Assembly (NCBI GenBank): GCA_025558095.1
Contig: JAIVFI010000013.1
Coordinates: 310,001-374,000 of the forward strand
DNA length: 64,000 nucleotides
From: Hyaloraphidium curvatum
Taxonomy: Eukaryota; Monoblepharomycota; Hyaloraphidiomycetes; Hyaloraphidiales; Hyaloraphidiaceae
Direction: 5' to 3'
A program made the translations under genes and the position numbers. Below the pieces are notes generated by a model that saw only the letters and a program-made list of their open reading frames with translations, was not told the origin of the DNA and searched no databases. This document shows, piece by piece, positions 21,209-34,278 of the stretch (position 1 is its first letter; the number at the start of each line of letters is the position of its first letter).

Positions 21209-24200
21209 TGAGTGTGATGATCAGTCCGCTTGCTATGCGCAGGGTTATCTTCCCGTGCCTGCTGGCATTCAGCTTCTCTCTCTCGCTGATGTAATGGACG
21301 TAGATGGTGTAGGGTGATCAGCGGTGGAGGAGTGAATAGCCCCGGGAGTAGAGAGCTGATCAGTCCGAACCGCAAGACACACTCCCGAATTCCGGCGCCG
21401 CCGGGCCACAATTTCCCACTCGAAGGAAGCAGCAGTCCCTTGAGCGACACGGAAACACAAGGCTTTGCTCTGGTGTGGTCGGACACGGCTGCCGGGACGG
21501 CCCAACTTGGACTGCCACGCTCATCCGTCGCGCGCTCTCCTCCCTTTCCAGCACACGAATCCCGCAGACAGCGGACCTCATGCGACACAGCTACCGCTCG
21601 ACATGTACGTGCTGCTGTCGGTCGTGCCGTTTGCCGGAGATTTCCGGGCCGTCTGACCCGTTTGCCCTTGCGTCCCCGCCTGCGCCGTCGAGTCAGGTCG
21701 GACCGCACGCCGTGCCCAATGGAAGCATCTCCAATTGCCGAGTACGTGGCGAGGCGCTTTCGCTGCTCGCGTCTCTCACATTCCTTTCCATTCAGACTCG
21801 TGCTCCTACCCACCGCCCACGGGCTACCCACGTCGGACCGGCCGGCGAGCTCGGGGCAGGTGGACTCGGGGAAGCGGACTCGGCGAGGGGAGGCGGGTTC
21901 GGCCGGAGTTCGTGATCCGTCGTGCGCGACAGGAAATCGCTCCCCGGTCGACGATGCCGACCGTAAGCCTTGTCCTGGCGGACGGGACGGTCATGGCCAC
22001 CGCGGGCGATCGCGGCTACCTACGCAGGCAAGCGTGGATTCGCTTCTCGTCGTGCGCGACAGGGGAGTGCTTCCGCGCCTGCTATGCTAGCTAGCTGCCC
22101 GATCGTCCGCGGTCCGTGGTGGAAGTTTGCAGACGGTCCTGGACAGCCATTCGCGCCGCCGATACGCACCTCCCCTGCCTCTCCGAGCGCATCGTCGACC
22201 TCCACCCGGTGCACGTTCTTGTCCCCTTTGATCTGTTTCCAGGAAAACTTGGCGCCCTTCGAGACTTTCTTCCCCTCGCCAGGCCGCACGGTGAAGAACC
22301 GGCAGCCGGCGAGCGCGGGCTGGACGCCGTTGGGGACGCCCGGCCGGAGGTTCTCGGACGCGTGCAGGTGCACCATTGATGTGCGCGAGCGGAGGAGTGG
22401 CTGATGGGCGGGATTCGGTGTTGCGGGTCGCCGGTCCGGTGCGCCTGGAAGGAAGTTCGTGGACAGGCAGCAGCAGGACCCTGGCACTGACACCCCCGCA
22501 AACGCCGCCCGCTCTTCCCGCGCGAGCGGGTGATCGATCGACCATCAAGGGCGAATTCTCGAAGGTGTGATAAGAGATCCGGCCGGTCCGCATGGCATCA
22601 TCCACAGGGACGCCGCCCAGCGGACCCCGCCGCGCCCGTCCTCCGTCCGGCGTCGCTGCATGCGGGAATCACGGGAGTATGAGACTCAAACGGGGCCCGA
22701 ACGATGGGGCAAAGGTCCATCCCCAAGGATCTCGGCCGATCGGGGCTCGAGTTATCGGGATCGCAGCAGTGCGAGGCAATTTCCTGGGTTCCCGTAGGAG
22801 GTTTGTTAGTGGTCGCACGGAGCGCAGAGCTGGACCCTTGCGCGTCGAGCCGACAAGTCAAACCTCCCTTTTGACGGCGCTCCCCGGCGCATACCGCGCC
22901 CGCGGCTGTGCGGATCCCCGCCGGACGCAGCCCGCGTGGAAAGGAGTTCAAGAGGCACGCACTGGTTGCCTGTCACCGGCCGCCGCGGGCTCTCTGCGCG
23001 ACCAGGACCATGCCTGCGCGGACCGGCGACGGCCGAGTAGACCAACATCCCACCTCATCAACCTGCGGGGCCCGACCATGCGAAAGGCCAGGGGTTGTGC
23101 GATGCGCGACGTTTGGCGATGGATCTTGGGCAAATCGCGGATTCTTTTCGCAGGCGGCGCTGCTCACACGCGAGGACGGTCCCCAGTACCCGGAACGCGC
23201 CGAAGCCGGCCAATCTCGGCGGATGATGGACGCGGAAAGCTAGAACGGTGAAGCGATGGGCGATTGGAGGCCTTCCTACACAGCACAGCAATAGGCTCCA
23301 GTTCACACTCGTCAGCAACTTCGAGCTTCCGGCTCTCCAGACGCCAAGTCCACAGGCCCGCCCTATAGAAAATACGTAATAAAGTCGTGCGATGACGATC
23401 TGGAGCAAAGGAGGATGATTCTTGCCACGCTCGACCTGGTATCGAGAGGTCAGGTCAAGGCAATGGGGGATGGCACCAGTATCTGATCATGGTCCAACCG
23501 TTCGCCCCATCCTGCCGCGTTCTCACCGCGCGTGTTAGGGCACGTTAGGGCACCGTGAAAACTCCTCGGATCATGAACGTCTCCGGTTCCAACCGCGGGC
23601 ACACGATCCACGACGATCCGGCACGCGCGGAAAGGGGCGCGGTCTCGCCGAACACCACGGCCATCCAGCGGCCGCAGTCGCCCGACCCGCACGGCAAAAG
23701 GAGGCGCATAATGGGCAGAGTTTGCGCTACAGGCGCCAGCGCTGCGGCGGCGGCCGCCGTCGCGCACAGGCGGCGTTGCCCGCTGCGCGCCGCCACTCCG
23801 CAGCAGGGGTGACCTCCCATCGCTCCGAACCCGCCGAAGACCGTCTGAACGGAGCCTCTTCCGCGTGTTGTCGGACCTTTCCTTCGGGCGCAGGAGGATT
23901 CGTTTCGGAGCGCTTCGGTGTGCGCGCGAGAGCCGGCTTGGCCCCGAAAGGTACCCCGCGGCAACCTCGACACAGAAACGCGATATGGCGACCGAGGGAA
24001 CGCGGAGCACGCCGGAGAATTCCTCGGGAATGGAGCGCGCGCGCCGGTCCGACGCGTTGCGGCACCGACGAGGGGCGTCGGCCCCGGTGGTGCTAAGGCC
24101 AACCGACCCCCGGTCGCCGTCATGGCTGAACTTGACCCCCGGTCAAATCGCGCGCGCCGATCGGGGCCCAGGCCGGGCGGAGCTCGGAGTCGGAGCAGGC

Positions 24201-24436
24201 GCAGCAGCTCGTTCAACTGTGCAGCATGCACGGGGCTACCGGCGGCTCGACGCGGCCGACGGGGCAGCGACGCGTTCGAAACGAATGAGAATGCAGCTGA
24301 CATGAATTTCGGGAGCACTGCAGCGCGTTCACGGCGCGCGACGAGCGCACTCTGTCGTGGGGGAGCGGAGCCGGGTGATTGACTCCACGCGCCCGCGGCG
24401 CGGCAGAAGCAAAAGTTCGAGCCCCAGAACCTCGCA

Positions 24437-26545
24437 ATGCCGCCCAAGAAGAGCACCAAGTCGCGCGGAAAACAACCGGCGGCACCTCCGGCAACTCCCG
24501 CGCAGGGTCCCGCGGCGGCGGGCGCGGCGGGTGCGCCGGGCGTCCCGACGACACCTGCACCGGCCCCCGCGCCACCAGTGGCTCCTCACGGGGACGCACC
24601 AACCGGCTCTGCACATCTTCCAGCTCAGCCGGGCACAGGTGGCCCTCAGGTAGGGTCGGACATGCTGCCGGGCGCCTTCCCATCGGAACGCCCTCGGACG
24701 CCCTGATGCCCACCTGTCGCCCCCCCAGATCAACGTCATTCCCGCGTTCGTCCCAGATCCGACGAGACTAGCGCATCCTCAGCTGACGGAGGCGCTCGCG
24801 GAAGCCAACCGGCGATCCATCGACGAGTACAAGTCGTTTTTGTCCACCAGCGTCAAGGATGCGCTCAAGACCAAGTTTGCCCGGGCCGCTTTTCAAGCCG
24901 TCGGACCTCTGGACGTCTTGTATCGCTGGCTTCGGAGCGTACCCAACCCCCGCGGCGCTTTTCTGGATTTCGTGGACAACCTGGAAGCAGCAAGGCTGCT
25001 CGACAGCGACGACCTCAAGGGTGCGAAAGGCCTCAAGGAGCTCATGGAGAAGGATCCGAAAGACCCTCTGCATACTAAGTTCACCAAGAAGGTTTTCCAG
25101 GTGCGGGAGCAGCAGCAAGCGGCTTGCCCCGCTTGCAATCTAACGCACATCGGATGCCAGGCCGCAATCGCCCGGCAAATGAACGTGCAGGCGGCACCAG
25201 CACCCGCTGCCACTGCGCAGGCCGGCCCTGCTGCTGCGGAACCGCAGCGCGAGGTTGCAGCTTCTGTGGTTACCAGGCCCCTTGCAGCGTTGAAGCCGCT
25301 CACGGACAAGGACGCCAAGTCCCTGTTCGGCGAATCGGCGCCCACGTTCCTGGAGCCGGCCGTCGACGCGGCCAAGCAGCGCAGCGTCAGGGTCCCGATA
25401 GCAACCGCCTTCTTCAAGTGGGCCGCTCGGGGTGCCTCGATTCCGTCGGTCGAGGGCGCATCCGGGCCAACGTGGTCCGAGTTTCGGGAGGTGATGGAGG
25501 AGCGGAGGCGGACGTGGAGTGAGGCGGGCATGACTTTCGGGGAGGGACTGTACCATAGGTTCCTGGACGCCATGCGGGCCGAGGGCTTTGATGCCAAGTC
25601 TGGTCACCTGGACGAGCTCAGGCGCTTTCTGACGATCGCCAAGGACGAGGGCACGGGGCGCGACAAGGTTGGCGGCTACCCTGGACAGCTCGCACGGGCC
25701 TGCTGATCACGTCCACCTCTGTTGCAGACCAAGTCTGAATTCGAGTTCCTCCTCGAGGTGGGCTCCCGCGGCAACGCAAACGGTTCGACGCTTCAGCTGA
25801 CTTTACCGCACTTCCTCTGCCGAATCAGAACGAGGAGCTCGAATCGGGCGTGACAATCACGTCCGGCTTTGTCCGGAAGCTCAACGACCTGCTCCAGGAC
25901 GACGGTAGCGCGGGAGCCCAGGTCGGGCAGGAGCAGACGCTGCCGCTAGCCAAGGTTGGCACTGTTCCCATACTGCGAACCGCATGCTGCGAAACTGACC
26001 GGGCGTTCGCCTCCTACAGACCATCTCGGACCTGATCGAGTCGGTCGTCTCGAACGACGACGGGGTCCGGACGGACCTCATCTTCTGCCTGGACTTTGCC
26101 TACAGCAAGGACCTCACGACGTTGTTGGAGCACTTCCAGAGGGAGCGCATCGAAGGAATCCGCAAACGGGTCGTGTCGAGCACCCGGAACGGCAAGGTCA
26201 GGCCCGCGGTCCTGGAACGGCTCAAGGAGGGTTCCCAGGTCGATCGGCACCTGAGGCGCTACATCGTGAGCTCCACCTACCTGCGCGTGCGAAACAGCGG
26301 CCTGACGGGCCCGCCTTCCCCAGAAGCAGCACGCTACCGCCGCGGCCCAGAGCACGACCCGGCGGGAGCGAGGAACACGCCGCCAGGCGGTTGGTTTCCA
26401 GGTGCGCGAGTCGCATGCGTACTTTCGCCTCGCGCCGGGCACGAGCTCGATCCAGACCCACGTGAGTGCATACGGCGACGGCGATCATGCCGCGGTGCTC
26501 ACCGTGCTTTCGCGGCCGGAACCAGGAATCCCGCAAATCGGATAG
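24437..26545 (+). CDS. Unrecognised 598-residue protein directly upstream of the Fanzor gene
   Basis: Exons 24437..24649, 24729..25667, 25728..25757, 25829..25954, 26020..26286 and 26324..26545 all join in phase 0 with GT-AG borders and give 598 residues. The N-terminus (MPPKKSTKSRGKQ) is basic, then Ala/Pro-rich. The rest is helical and charged, with a possible metal-binding patch CPACNLTHIGC near residue 210 and a block LIFCLDFAYSKDLTTLLEHF. I know no matching family. The gene reads toward the Fanzor gene, whose chosen ATG is only 70 bp beyond this stop. A GTGAGT donor at 26462 could instead splice this gene into the next one in frame, so the two may form a single transcript. Confidence 0.6.
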
Positions 26546-26615
26546 AGAGCTGCAGGTCGCCGAAGGCCGCCGCACCTCGCGGAGGCAGCCGGAACCACGG
26601 GCAGTGCACTCGGCC

Positions 26616-29600
26616 ATGTCTTCGGCACCCGGGTCTCGGGGCCATTCACCCAAGCGCCGCCGAGTAGCTTCGGGAGGGCCGGAGTATCTGGTCACGGACG
26701 ACGGTTCGTCGCCGGGACGGATGCTGATGGAGGCGGAGCAGACGGCGCAACCGGCTCGTCCGGATTCGGGACTCCTTGAGCAGGCGGAACGACGCTTCCG
26801 AAGGGAAGGAGCAGCTGTTGAGAACGACCTCAACGTGAGCATCCACCAGTGGCTCGGAGAGCATCCCTGACGCGCTTGCCGGCCGCACAGTACAACGCAC
26901 CGGCCGCCCCTCCCGGTCACGTCCTCGTGCTGACACCGGCGGATCTGCTCGAGCGCGGATTCGGTGTCCGCGACCCGGCCTTGATCAAGGACTACAGGAC
27001 AAACCTCGCCGCCTGGCGTTTTCTGGAGAGGAGCGGCGGCACCACCTCTCGCCGCCCGACCAAGAAGGAACCGTCGTGGACCGTATCGGAAGACTTTGAC
27101 GAGCGCTTCCAGATGCAAATGCTTTACGGTTCGAAGGACAGCTTCGCTCATGGCATCCTACGCCTTGCCGTGCCACGTTTTGCTACCCCCGAGGACAAGG
27201 AGAAGAAGGAGGCCGAGGTCGCGGCCTCCTGGACCACGGGCTGCGAAGCCGAGGTCATGGAGGCCTGTGGGAAGCCCTGGGAGGACCTGAAGCAGGGAAC
27301 TCGGGAGTGGATGAAGGCGCTCGAGATCAAGCGGCGCTTCAAGAAGCTGAAGGACAAGGCGCTGAAGGAGCTCATCGACGAGGACGCCAAGTTCCGTCGA
27401 CGCGTGCTTTTCGAATTTCGCGCAGACAGTCGGCGGACGGCGGTTCCCCGAGACAAGCGGCGGGCTTCCGCAGGCCGTGCACCCGCCGCGCCGCCCCCGC
27501 CGGATCCCGCCCCGCTGCAGAGGAAGCGCGGTCGGGCGCCGGCGCCGCCTCCCGCCGCAGCTCCTCAAGCCCCGTCGACGGCAGCGCTTTCCCCGCCCCC
27601 GGTGCCCCCGGTCGACCCGCGCAGGCCGGCGGCCCCGGTGCACAACAGCAACGCGACCCCCGTCGTGCAGCCCGAGCCCACCGGATACGGGGATTTCCAG
27701 TCCCTGCACCAGTTGTTCTTTGCGTGCGACCGAGCACTCGAGCACGCCATCCAGGAGGGGCCAGCCGCAGATCGCGCCGCGCTGGAGGAGGAGAGGAAGG
27801 CGCTGGGGACGGCAGTGGATTTACTTCGTATGCGCGTACCCGCACGGGCCTTCCACTCGCTGTCTGTGTTCGCGGACGTTTGCAGCCGTCCTGTGGACAC
27901 GCAGGAACAGGTCTTCAACGTGTGCTCCGTCGGCGGCAGGGCGCTTGACGCTGTGCTCCGTGCGTTCAACTTGCTCAAGTTCCAGCCGGGAGTCAATTTT
28001 GGTAACCGCGTGGTGCTGGACGAAAGCTCAATTTGCGCGTGGGTTGGATCCGACCTGCAGTTTGCCGGTCATGCTGAGCTTCCTCATCGTTTGCAGGTAC
28101 TGTGACGGCCCAATCAAGGAGGTCGTTGCCGCTTGCAAGCACCATTCTCCGGCGAACCTCGAGATGATCAAGGCCCGTCACATGGCGGGGCACTTCTCGG
28201 CCTACGCCAATAAGGACGCACCTCAGCAAGTGGTGGATTTCCCTTCATTACTTCGCCAGATTGCCGAGAGGGACGGGCTGCAGGCGGTCGAGTCCTTCGT
28301 GTACGTGCCGCACCGCCCGCCGTCAAGCGCACGCAGCTGACGAGCTCATTTCCCTCCAGGCTCCGGAACCACGCTCAGAACGGCATCGGTTGCGGGAGCC
28401 TGGGAAAGGTCGTGCCCGCACTTTGGAGTGGGAAGCACTTCATCGACGGCGTCAGGAATGCGTTAGAGATCGGTGAGTGACATTCAGACTGCCTAGGTCG
28501 GCGTTCCTAATCGCGCGACATCACCGCGCCAGGCGCAACCTGGATCGATCCGTTTTGGAGGCAACTGATCGAGTCCGACCCTCGGGCGGTGCCATCCCCT
28601 CCCGGATCTTCATCTGCGGCTCCTTCGCACCCTCCCGCCCGCGCAGCGCCCCCCTCCACTCCCGCACCCAAACCCCACCCCTCAACCAATGCCCCGCCGC
28701 TGACGAAGGAGGCCGCTGCCCTGCCGCCGCGGCCGTCGTGCGTGGTTTGCGGCGGAGCCCCCGGCAAGTGCAAGTCGGACTGTGACCCGCAGCTGCGCGC
28801 CTACTTCGACCAGATCGCGGATGCCTGGGATCCCGAGAGGAAAAGGCATTTCCGCGTATCCGTTGGTGTTTCGTCGCCCGCGTCATTCGAAAGGATGCTC
28901 ACGCTTCGGCTCGCCAGACCGAGTTCCTCACGCGCCCTGCCAAGAACCTCATCTCCTCCCTGCTCCCGCACATCCGCGCGCTTCTCCAGCGGGCGATTGC
29001 CGATCATTCATTCCAGCGGAGACTCCGTCAGGAGCTTCCTGGATTCATCCATCTCGGTCTTGACATGTGGCTCAAGGAGAACGAGCATGGCTCTTTTGTC
29101 GTGGACGACGCCTCGATGTACTACCTCGCTCGCCTTCGTAAGTGGTTTCCTCCCCGCCACGACTCTTCTGACGTTCTGGCAGTGGGCACTCGCAATTCGG
29201 AACGCGAACCCTTCAAGCCCAACACCGCGGACAAGGGGCTGGACGCGGCACGCGTCCGCGTCACCGAGTTTTTCCGGAGAAAGGTCCTTCCCCGGTTCCT
29301 CAAGCTGATCAAGGAGACCGAGCTCATGGGATCCTTCTGGGGCGCGGACGTCGTGGACTCGGTGCGTTTCTGCCTACCGCTCCGTTCCAGCAGTGGATCT
29401 CCTAACCCTCAATGCAGACCGGGCAGTCCATTTCGAGCCAGATCCTTGTCTCTTATTGTAATCAGCTCAAGAGCATTGACCGCCCGCTCGGCAAGCTGAT
29501 CAGGGGCAGGTTCGTGGACGCCGGAATGCCGTCGGGCCTGGTGGGCCGTCTGGCCCAACGCGCGCTTGCCGTGCTCTTTGACAACGTGCCGGCTGAACTC

Positions 29601-32600
29601 ATGGTGGGCACGGACTTTATCGAGGCCATCGCCGCCCCGAGCGATGCCGCGGGGGACGCATCGACGGACGACAAGGACAGCGACGAAGCCAATCTCGCCG
29701 CGGAACTCGAACAGGTGAAGGAGGAGGACGGGGTCGGCAAGGACGACGGGCATAAGGCCGGAGAGCGCGAGCAGAAGCTTTTCCAGACCGTGCTCCGCGA
29801 GTGCCTCGACATCATGCGGCTGCTCCCCCAAGATTCGCGGGATCTCCTGGGGCACCTGCACTCTGAGGTAACTTTGCGCGCCCTTCCGCTGCCTTTGCGC
29901 GTTCTGCGTGTGGCTAATCCATGCCTTGCGATAGAAACGCTTCCCGCCGAGGCCCGAGCTGGGCTGGGAACTCTGGCGCAGGAAGGAGTCTGAGAAGGCG
30001 AGCTTCGACGACGTTTGGTCCAGCTGAGCGCTCACGTCATGCAATCAGGGCGTTGTCGTGCCTGTGAACGAGGCCAAGGAGGCCTTCAACAAGCTCCCGG
30101 ATCCGGTCAAAAAGGCGAGTAGTCGCGGCAATTTTGAAGTCATCGTCCGTGACCGCCGCCCTTCTGCAGCCGTTCGTTGACGTCTTTGAGCGCAACAATG
30201 CGCTCTGGCTCGAGCAGGTGGACCTCATGGCACGCGGCCGTCAGCGCAAGTGCCCCGAGTACGAGGACGCCCCGCCGGAGTACAAGGACCTCTCCGGGCG
30301 GCCGATCGCGGCCAGCTGGATCCCGTACCAGAAGAAGGAGGCCAAGGTGAGCTTTGCCGGCTCCGCAAGCTGACCTCCTCACGTGCCGTCCTTTCAGGGC
30401 CCGCGGGATCCGAAGACGGTACCTGTGGATTTACAGACCATTGCCACCTACGTCGCCGGGCTGCGCGACGGCAACTTCGCCCAGGCGCCGGAGGAGCAGA
30501 AGAAGAAGTCAAAGGCTTTCACCACCTCGTCGGGGGACAAGGCTTGGACTAACGACCCGAAGATCATCACCCCGATAGCCAAGGCTCACCAGGTCGTCCT
30601 GTCCAAGATCGAGGAAATCAACAGGACCCGGATCGAGGCCCGCAAAAAGTTCGATGAGGACGAGAAGGCTGTCGCCAGGGCGTCCGCGCCGCCTGATGCC
30701 GTCGCCAGCGAGCATGCGGCTGAGGGGACGGAGGCCGACGTGGACATGGATGCGGCGGCCGAGGACAAGGATGCGTTGGCGAGCGCTGCGGAAGCAGCTG
30801 CTCCGGACGTCAACCCGTCCACCGGCACCCGGTATCCCGGCGACGGCCGGTCGTCACAGCTCAACCCCGCCTACAAGCAGGCCGGCAAGGCCGTCCTCAA
30901 GGCGGTGGTCGCGGCAGCTGTGGAGGGCAAGGGGACCGGCGCCCACGGCCAGGTGCCGCCTCCGCGGCAGAACGACCTCGACGCCGATGCTGGCCGCGGC
31001 GTGCCTGCGAAGCCCGCACCGAAACCGGCAGCGCAGCCGTCGTCGTCGGGCAGGCGGGCGCCTCCTCGACCAATCAAGGTGGTCGATCTCGGCATGACGT
31101 ACAGCACTTACGCCAAGTCGTTCGAAACGTTCGGCAAGGATGCCATCATCCGGCTCCTGCAAAGGTGCGTTGAGGTCTCCCTCCTCTTCCGCCCTTCGCA
31201 GATTGACGATCTTGGTGCCTTCATCAGCGTGGAGGGGTCTCCGATCACAGGCATCACCAACAAGAGCTTCGAGTCCACCCTCTTCGGCAACGGATACGCG
31301 ACGTTTGCGGCCCATATATGGGATCTGTCGGACTTTGCGCCGGAGCTTGCCGGACGGGGGCCGGAGCTCTGGACGTTCCACAGCGCGCTCACGAACGGAG
31401 AGTCCGTGAACTACGTCTTCGAGAAGCACGTGCTCAAGGAGGTGGACGATAAAGGGCGTCCGATCGGTGCTCGTCGGCCCGCAAGCACCAAGGCGGAGAA
31501 GGAAAAGCGGGCCGAGGAGGCGGAGAAGAAGAAGTGGGAGGATTACAAGAGTGTGTCTCGCTCGCTTCTCGACCCCTTGGCGTCAGATCCGGCTGACTCG
31601 GTCATCGCTTCAGAGTTCCTTGACGAGGGCGTCAAGCTTGCTCAGCTCGACGAGCTGCTGGCGTTAATCATCCCCTCAAACGATCCGGGCGAGCGCAACC
31701 TCCTTTGCGGCACCCGAAACCTGAACAAGCCTCAGTTTCGTGTCGTGAAAAACGCCTGCGACAAGCCGCCCGTCAACCCCAAGACGGGGGAGGTGATTGA
31801 TGTCGCACCGCTGCTGCAGAAGGTCTACGTCCGCAACGAGGACGGCACCTGCACCACCTGGGTCAAGTCGTGCAGGCGTGATCCCATCACAGGGATGCTC
31901 ACCGGAATCGAGCTCCGCGAGGAAGTGACGCTGGCGGACAAGGCGGACAAGGCGGAAAAGTACTGGCAGGAGCACGGCGTCAATCCCGATCAGCTTGAGG
32001 GCCTCAAGAAGCTCAAGCCGCATCGTCCGGCTGAGAACCAGGAACCCAAGGACACGTACGGGTCCACTTGGCAATCGATGCGCGGCCCGCGGCCGCCGAA
32101 GCGCTCGGACGACTCGGTGGGACGGCCGCGTTCCGCCAACGTCGACGACAGCTTCTCTCGCCGCAAGTGGAGCGACAACGAGCTCGTGCTCGAGTGGCTG
32201 CTTTGGACCAAGCGCAACTACCGTTGCCTGCCTCACGACTGGGACGAGGCGGAGCACGGACCGATGGCGCAGAGGGGTCGGGAGGAGCGTGCTCGCGCAA
32301 AGGCCGAGAGGGAGAAGGAGCGCGCCCAGAGGCAGCAGGCCGAGAGCGCGGGGGCGGCGGACACGGGCTCGGACCTCGAGGGCGCGGAAGCCATGGACAC
32401 GGCGTCGGAAGCCGGATCGGCCTCTGGCTCGGCCGGATCCGGAGGTGGCGATGCGGGCGGTGCGGAGCTGGAGAACGTCATGGCCGACGCGGGAGGAGAC
32501 GACGCCCAAGACGAGGGAGCCATGGCCGCAGAATTCGAAGGCGACGTCGACGAGCAGCTGGAAGCCGGACACGAAGCGGCCGAGGAGGAGCTCGATTCCG

Positions 32601-34227
32601 ACTACGAGAGCGACGCTTCCTCGTCGTCTTCCTCGGGCAGTTCCGAGTACAAGCCTGCTGCCGCGAGGAAGCCGAAGCGCGCGCCGAGCAAGCCGGCAAA
32701 GGAGGCGTCGAAAAGCTCTCGAAAGGCGAAGGCTTCGAAGCGGTCTCTCGTGTTCATCGACGAGGACGAGGAGGAGCCCGAGATCCCCCAGCAGGAGATG
32801 CAGCGCAACAAGGAGATGTGGCTTGCTCTGGGAATGCTGCCGCGCAAGAACGCTTTCCGCGCCGAGGCCATCTACAGCCTTTCGAAGCAGGAGCACCGCC
32901 GCCAGTGCGGCTTCATCGAGTACCAGAGGGAGTCGGACAAGTTCAAGAAGGCTCACAAGCTTCCGGTGGGCGTGTCGCTGCTGCCCTCGCTGCTTTGCCT
33001 GACGGTGTATGCTCAGCACTGCTACGTCGTGGACCACGAGGAGGTCGAGAAGCGGAAGCGGGGCGAGTCGGACAGGACGGATCTCCCGATCAAGAAGCTC
33101 GAAGGCGAGATGACGCTCAAGGAGTGGGAATCGGGCCTTCCCACCAAGCGCACGACGGATCCGGACAAACTCGTTCTGTTTTTGGCCTGCCACTTGAACA
33201 CACAGCTGCCCGTTTACGGTACGCTGAAGCGTTTGCCGCGAGCCGCTCTCGTCTGACCCGTGTTCCGCCCCTCCAGAGTTCTACAAGCGTCATCAGCTTA
33301 CGTGGGCATCCTCTCTTTGCGAACACCGGGTCCAGCATCTAACGCGTTGCTTTGCGCAGTGACCTGAAGCGCAGGGTGACGGCCCGGGCGGCGGCCACGG
33401 TCGACCGTTTCGTGGAGGAGTTCGTGAGCCCCTTCTGGATGCGGGTCCCGATCGAGAGGGCCAGGAAGCTCGACGGCATCTGCAAGAACAAGAAGATCAA
33501 GATCGAGATGATGTTTCCCGACGCCTCCCGCTTCTCCGACCCTCCGTACCTCGGCAGGCGGAGGAAGAAGAAGCCTCCCGACAAGGACGACGCCAAGAAG
33601 CAGGAGGAGGCCGACAAGGAGGTCCTCCGCAAGGCGAAGGAGGGCGAGGTGTTCATCCGGATGTTTGTGGCGCCTACTCTTGTCGACGGAGACGCAGTGT
33701 GGCCCCACACTATCCGCGGTTCCACCCACGCCCCTACTTTGCGCGTGAGTCTCTTTGCTGATCCTTTTCCGCGGCAATCCACTGATCGATCACCATCTTG
33801 CAGTACGCGGCGGCCTTTGACCGGCTCCACGCTCGCTGGAATCTCCCTGGCAGCGAACGCAGGATGCTGAAGGCTCCGATGAAGGAGTACCACACTTCGG
33901 CATGCTGCAGCAGCTGCTTGGTGAGCTGGAAATGGCAGTCGCGGCCGTCTCCGTTCTGACACTCCGCCAATCGCAGGAGACGCGCCTGAGGATGGCGGCT
34001 TCCCGCTTCGTTGAACGCAGGAAGCTGATCTGGGGTGTCAAAAGTGAGTTTGAGACTCCTAAACACATCGCCCGACCCGGATTGACACGTCGATCGCGGC
34101 AGAGTGTATCCGATGCCACATCATGTGGAACCGCGATGTCAACGCGGGTCGGAACATGGTGCACCTCTTTGTCTTTGGGTGCCTGACCGGCGGCATGCGG
34201 CCTCCTGCTTTCCGCGTTGGGTATTGA
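26616..34227 (+). CDS. Giant Fanzor-type (eukaryotic TnpB-like) RuvC nuclease
   Basis: Seventeen exons join without a stop to 2,235 residues: 26616..26834, 26891..28038, 28097..28300, 28360..28472, 28533..28855, 28918..29137, 29183..29361, 29418..29867, 29935..30012, 30049..30105, 30170..30346, 30398..33218, 33277..33301, 33360..33744, 33804..33920, 33977..34043, 34103..34227. Fanzors are RNA-guided DNA endonucleases related to TnpB and Cas12. RuvC-I is seen as NDPGERN (D1485). The C-terminus has KEYHTSACCSSC (E2161; Cys 2167, 2168, 2171), then WGVKKCIRCHIMWNRDVNAG (Cys 2196, 2199; RuvC-III D2206), the classic Fanzor/TnpB zinc ribbon and final motif. E2161 may be the relocated active-site Glu described for Fanzors; no canonical RuvC-II Glu stands out. 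A basic KRRR patch near the start may be an NLS. The roughly 1,480 residues before RuvC-I, including an acidic 220-residue block within the RuvC lobe, are far beyond usual Fanzor length. The N-terminal third could be a separate gene. Confidence 0.82.
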
Positions 34228-34240
34228 TGGGGTTTTGGGT

Positions 34241-34278
34241 GGGGCCGTGGCAGAGCGGCGTAACTGCCACGTTGCCCC
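34241..34278 (+). ncRNA. Strong hairpin just after the Fanzor stop (candidate guide-RNA scaffold)
   Basis: GGGGC, C, GTGGCAG, a ten-base loop (34254-34263), CTGCCAC, GTT, GCCCC: twelve perfect pairs broken by one small internal loop. It begins 14 bases after the Fanzor stop codon. Fanzor and TnpB guide RNAs are transcribed from the 3' end of the nuclease gene and its downstream flank, so position and strength fit a scaffold stem. Function is inferred. The hairpin could also be an mRNA 3'-end structure or a transposon end. Confidence 0.4.

Larger units (their letters stand above)
18696..24436 (+). other. 5.7 kb mostly non-coding accessory DNA
   Basis: Apart from a tandem repeat (20426-20745) and a possible exon pair (20841-21208), the many short frames here overlap on both strands, are dominated by Arg, Pro and Ser, and show no domain. 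A 16-bp direct repeat (CGTCGTGCGCGACAGG) occurs at 21917 and again at 22048. This is the longest gene-poor stretch in the window and separates the two unrecognised genes of the island. Confidence 0.5.

Noticed and set aside
21300-24430. Several 100-300-codon frames on both strands
   Set aside because: Mutually overlapping, Arg/Pro/Ser-rich, no splice-consistent continuation and no recognised domain.
31676-33193. 505-codon minus-strand frame opposite the Fanzor exon
   Set aside because: Leu/Arg-rich antisense shadow, common in GC-rich DNA; no domain.
32068-33342. Long plus-strand frame of 424 codons inside the Fanzor exon
   Set aside because: A shadow of the acidic/basic low-complexity region read in another frame; the main frame carries the RuvC motifs and is longer.
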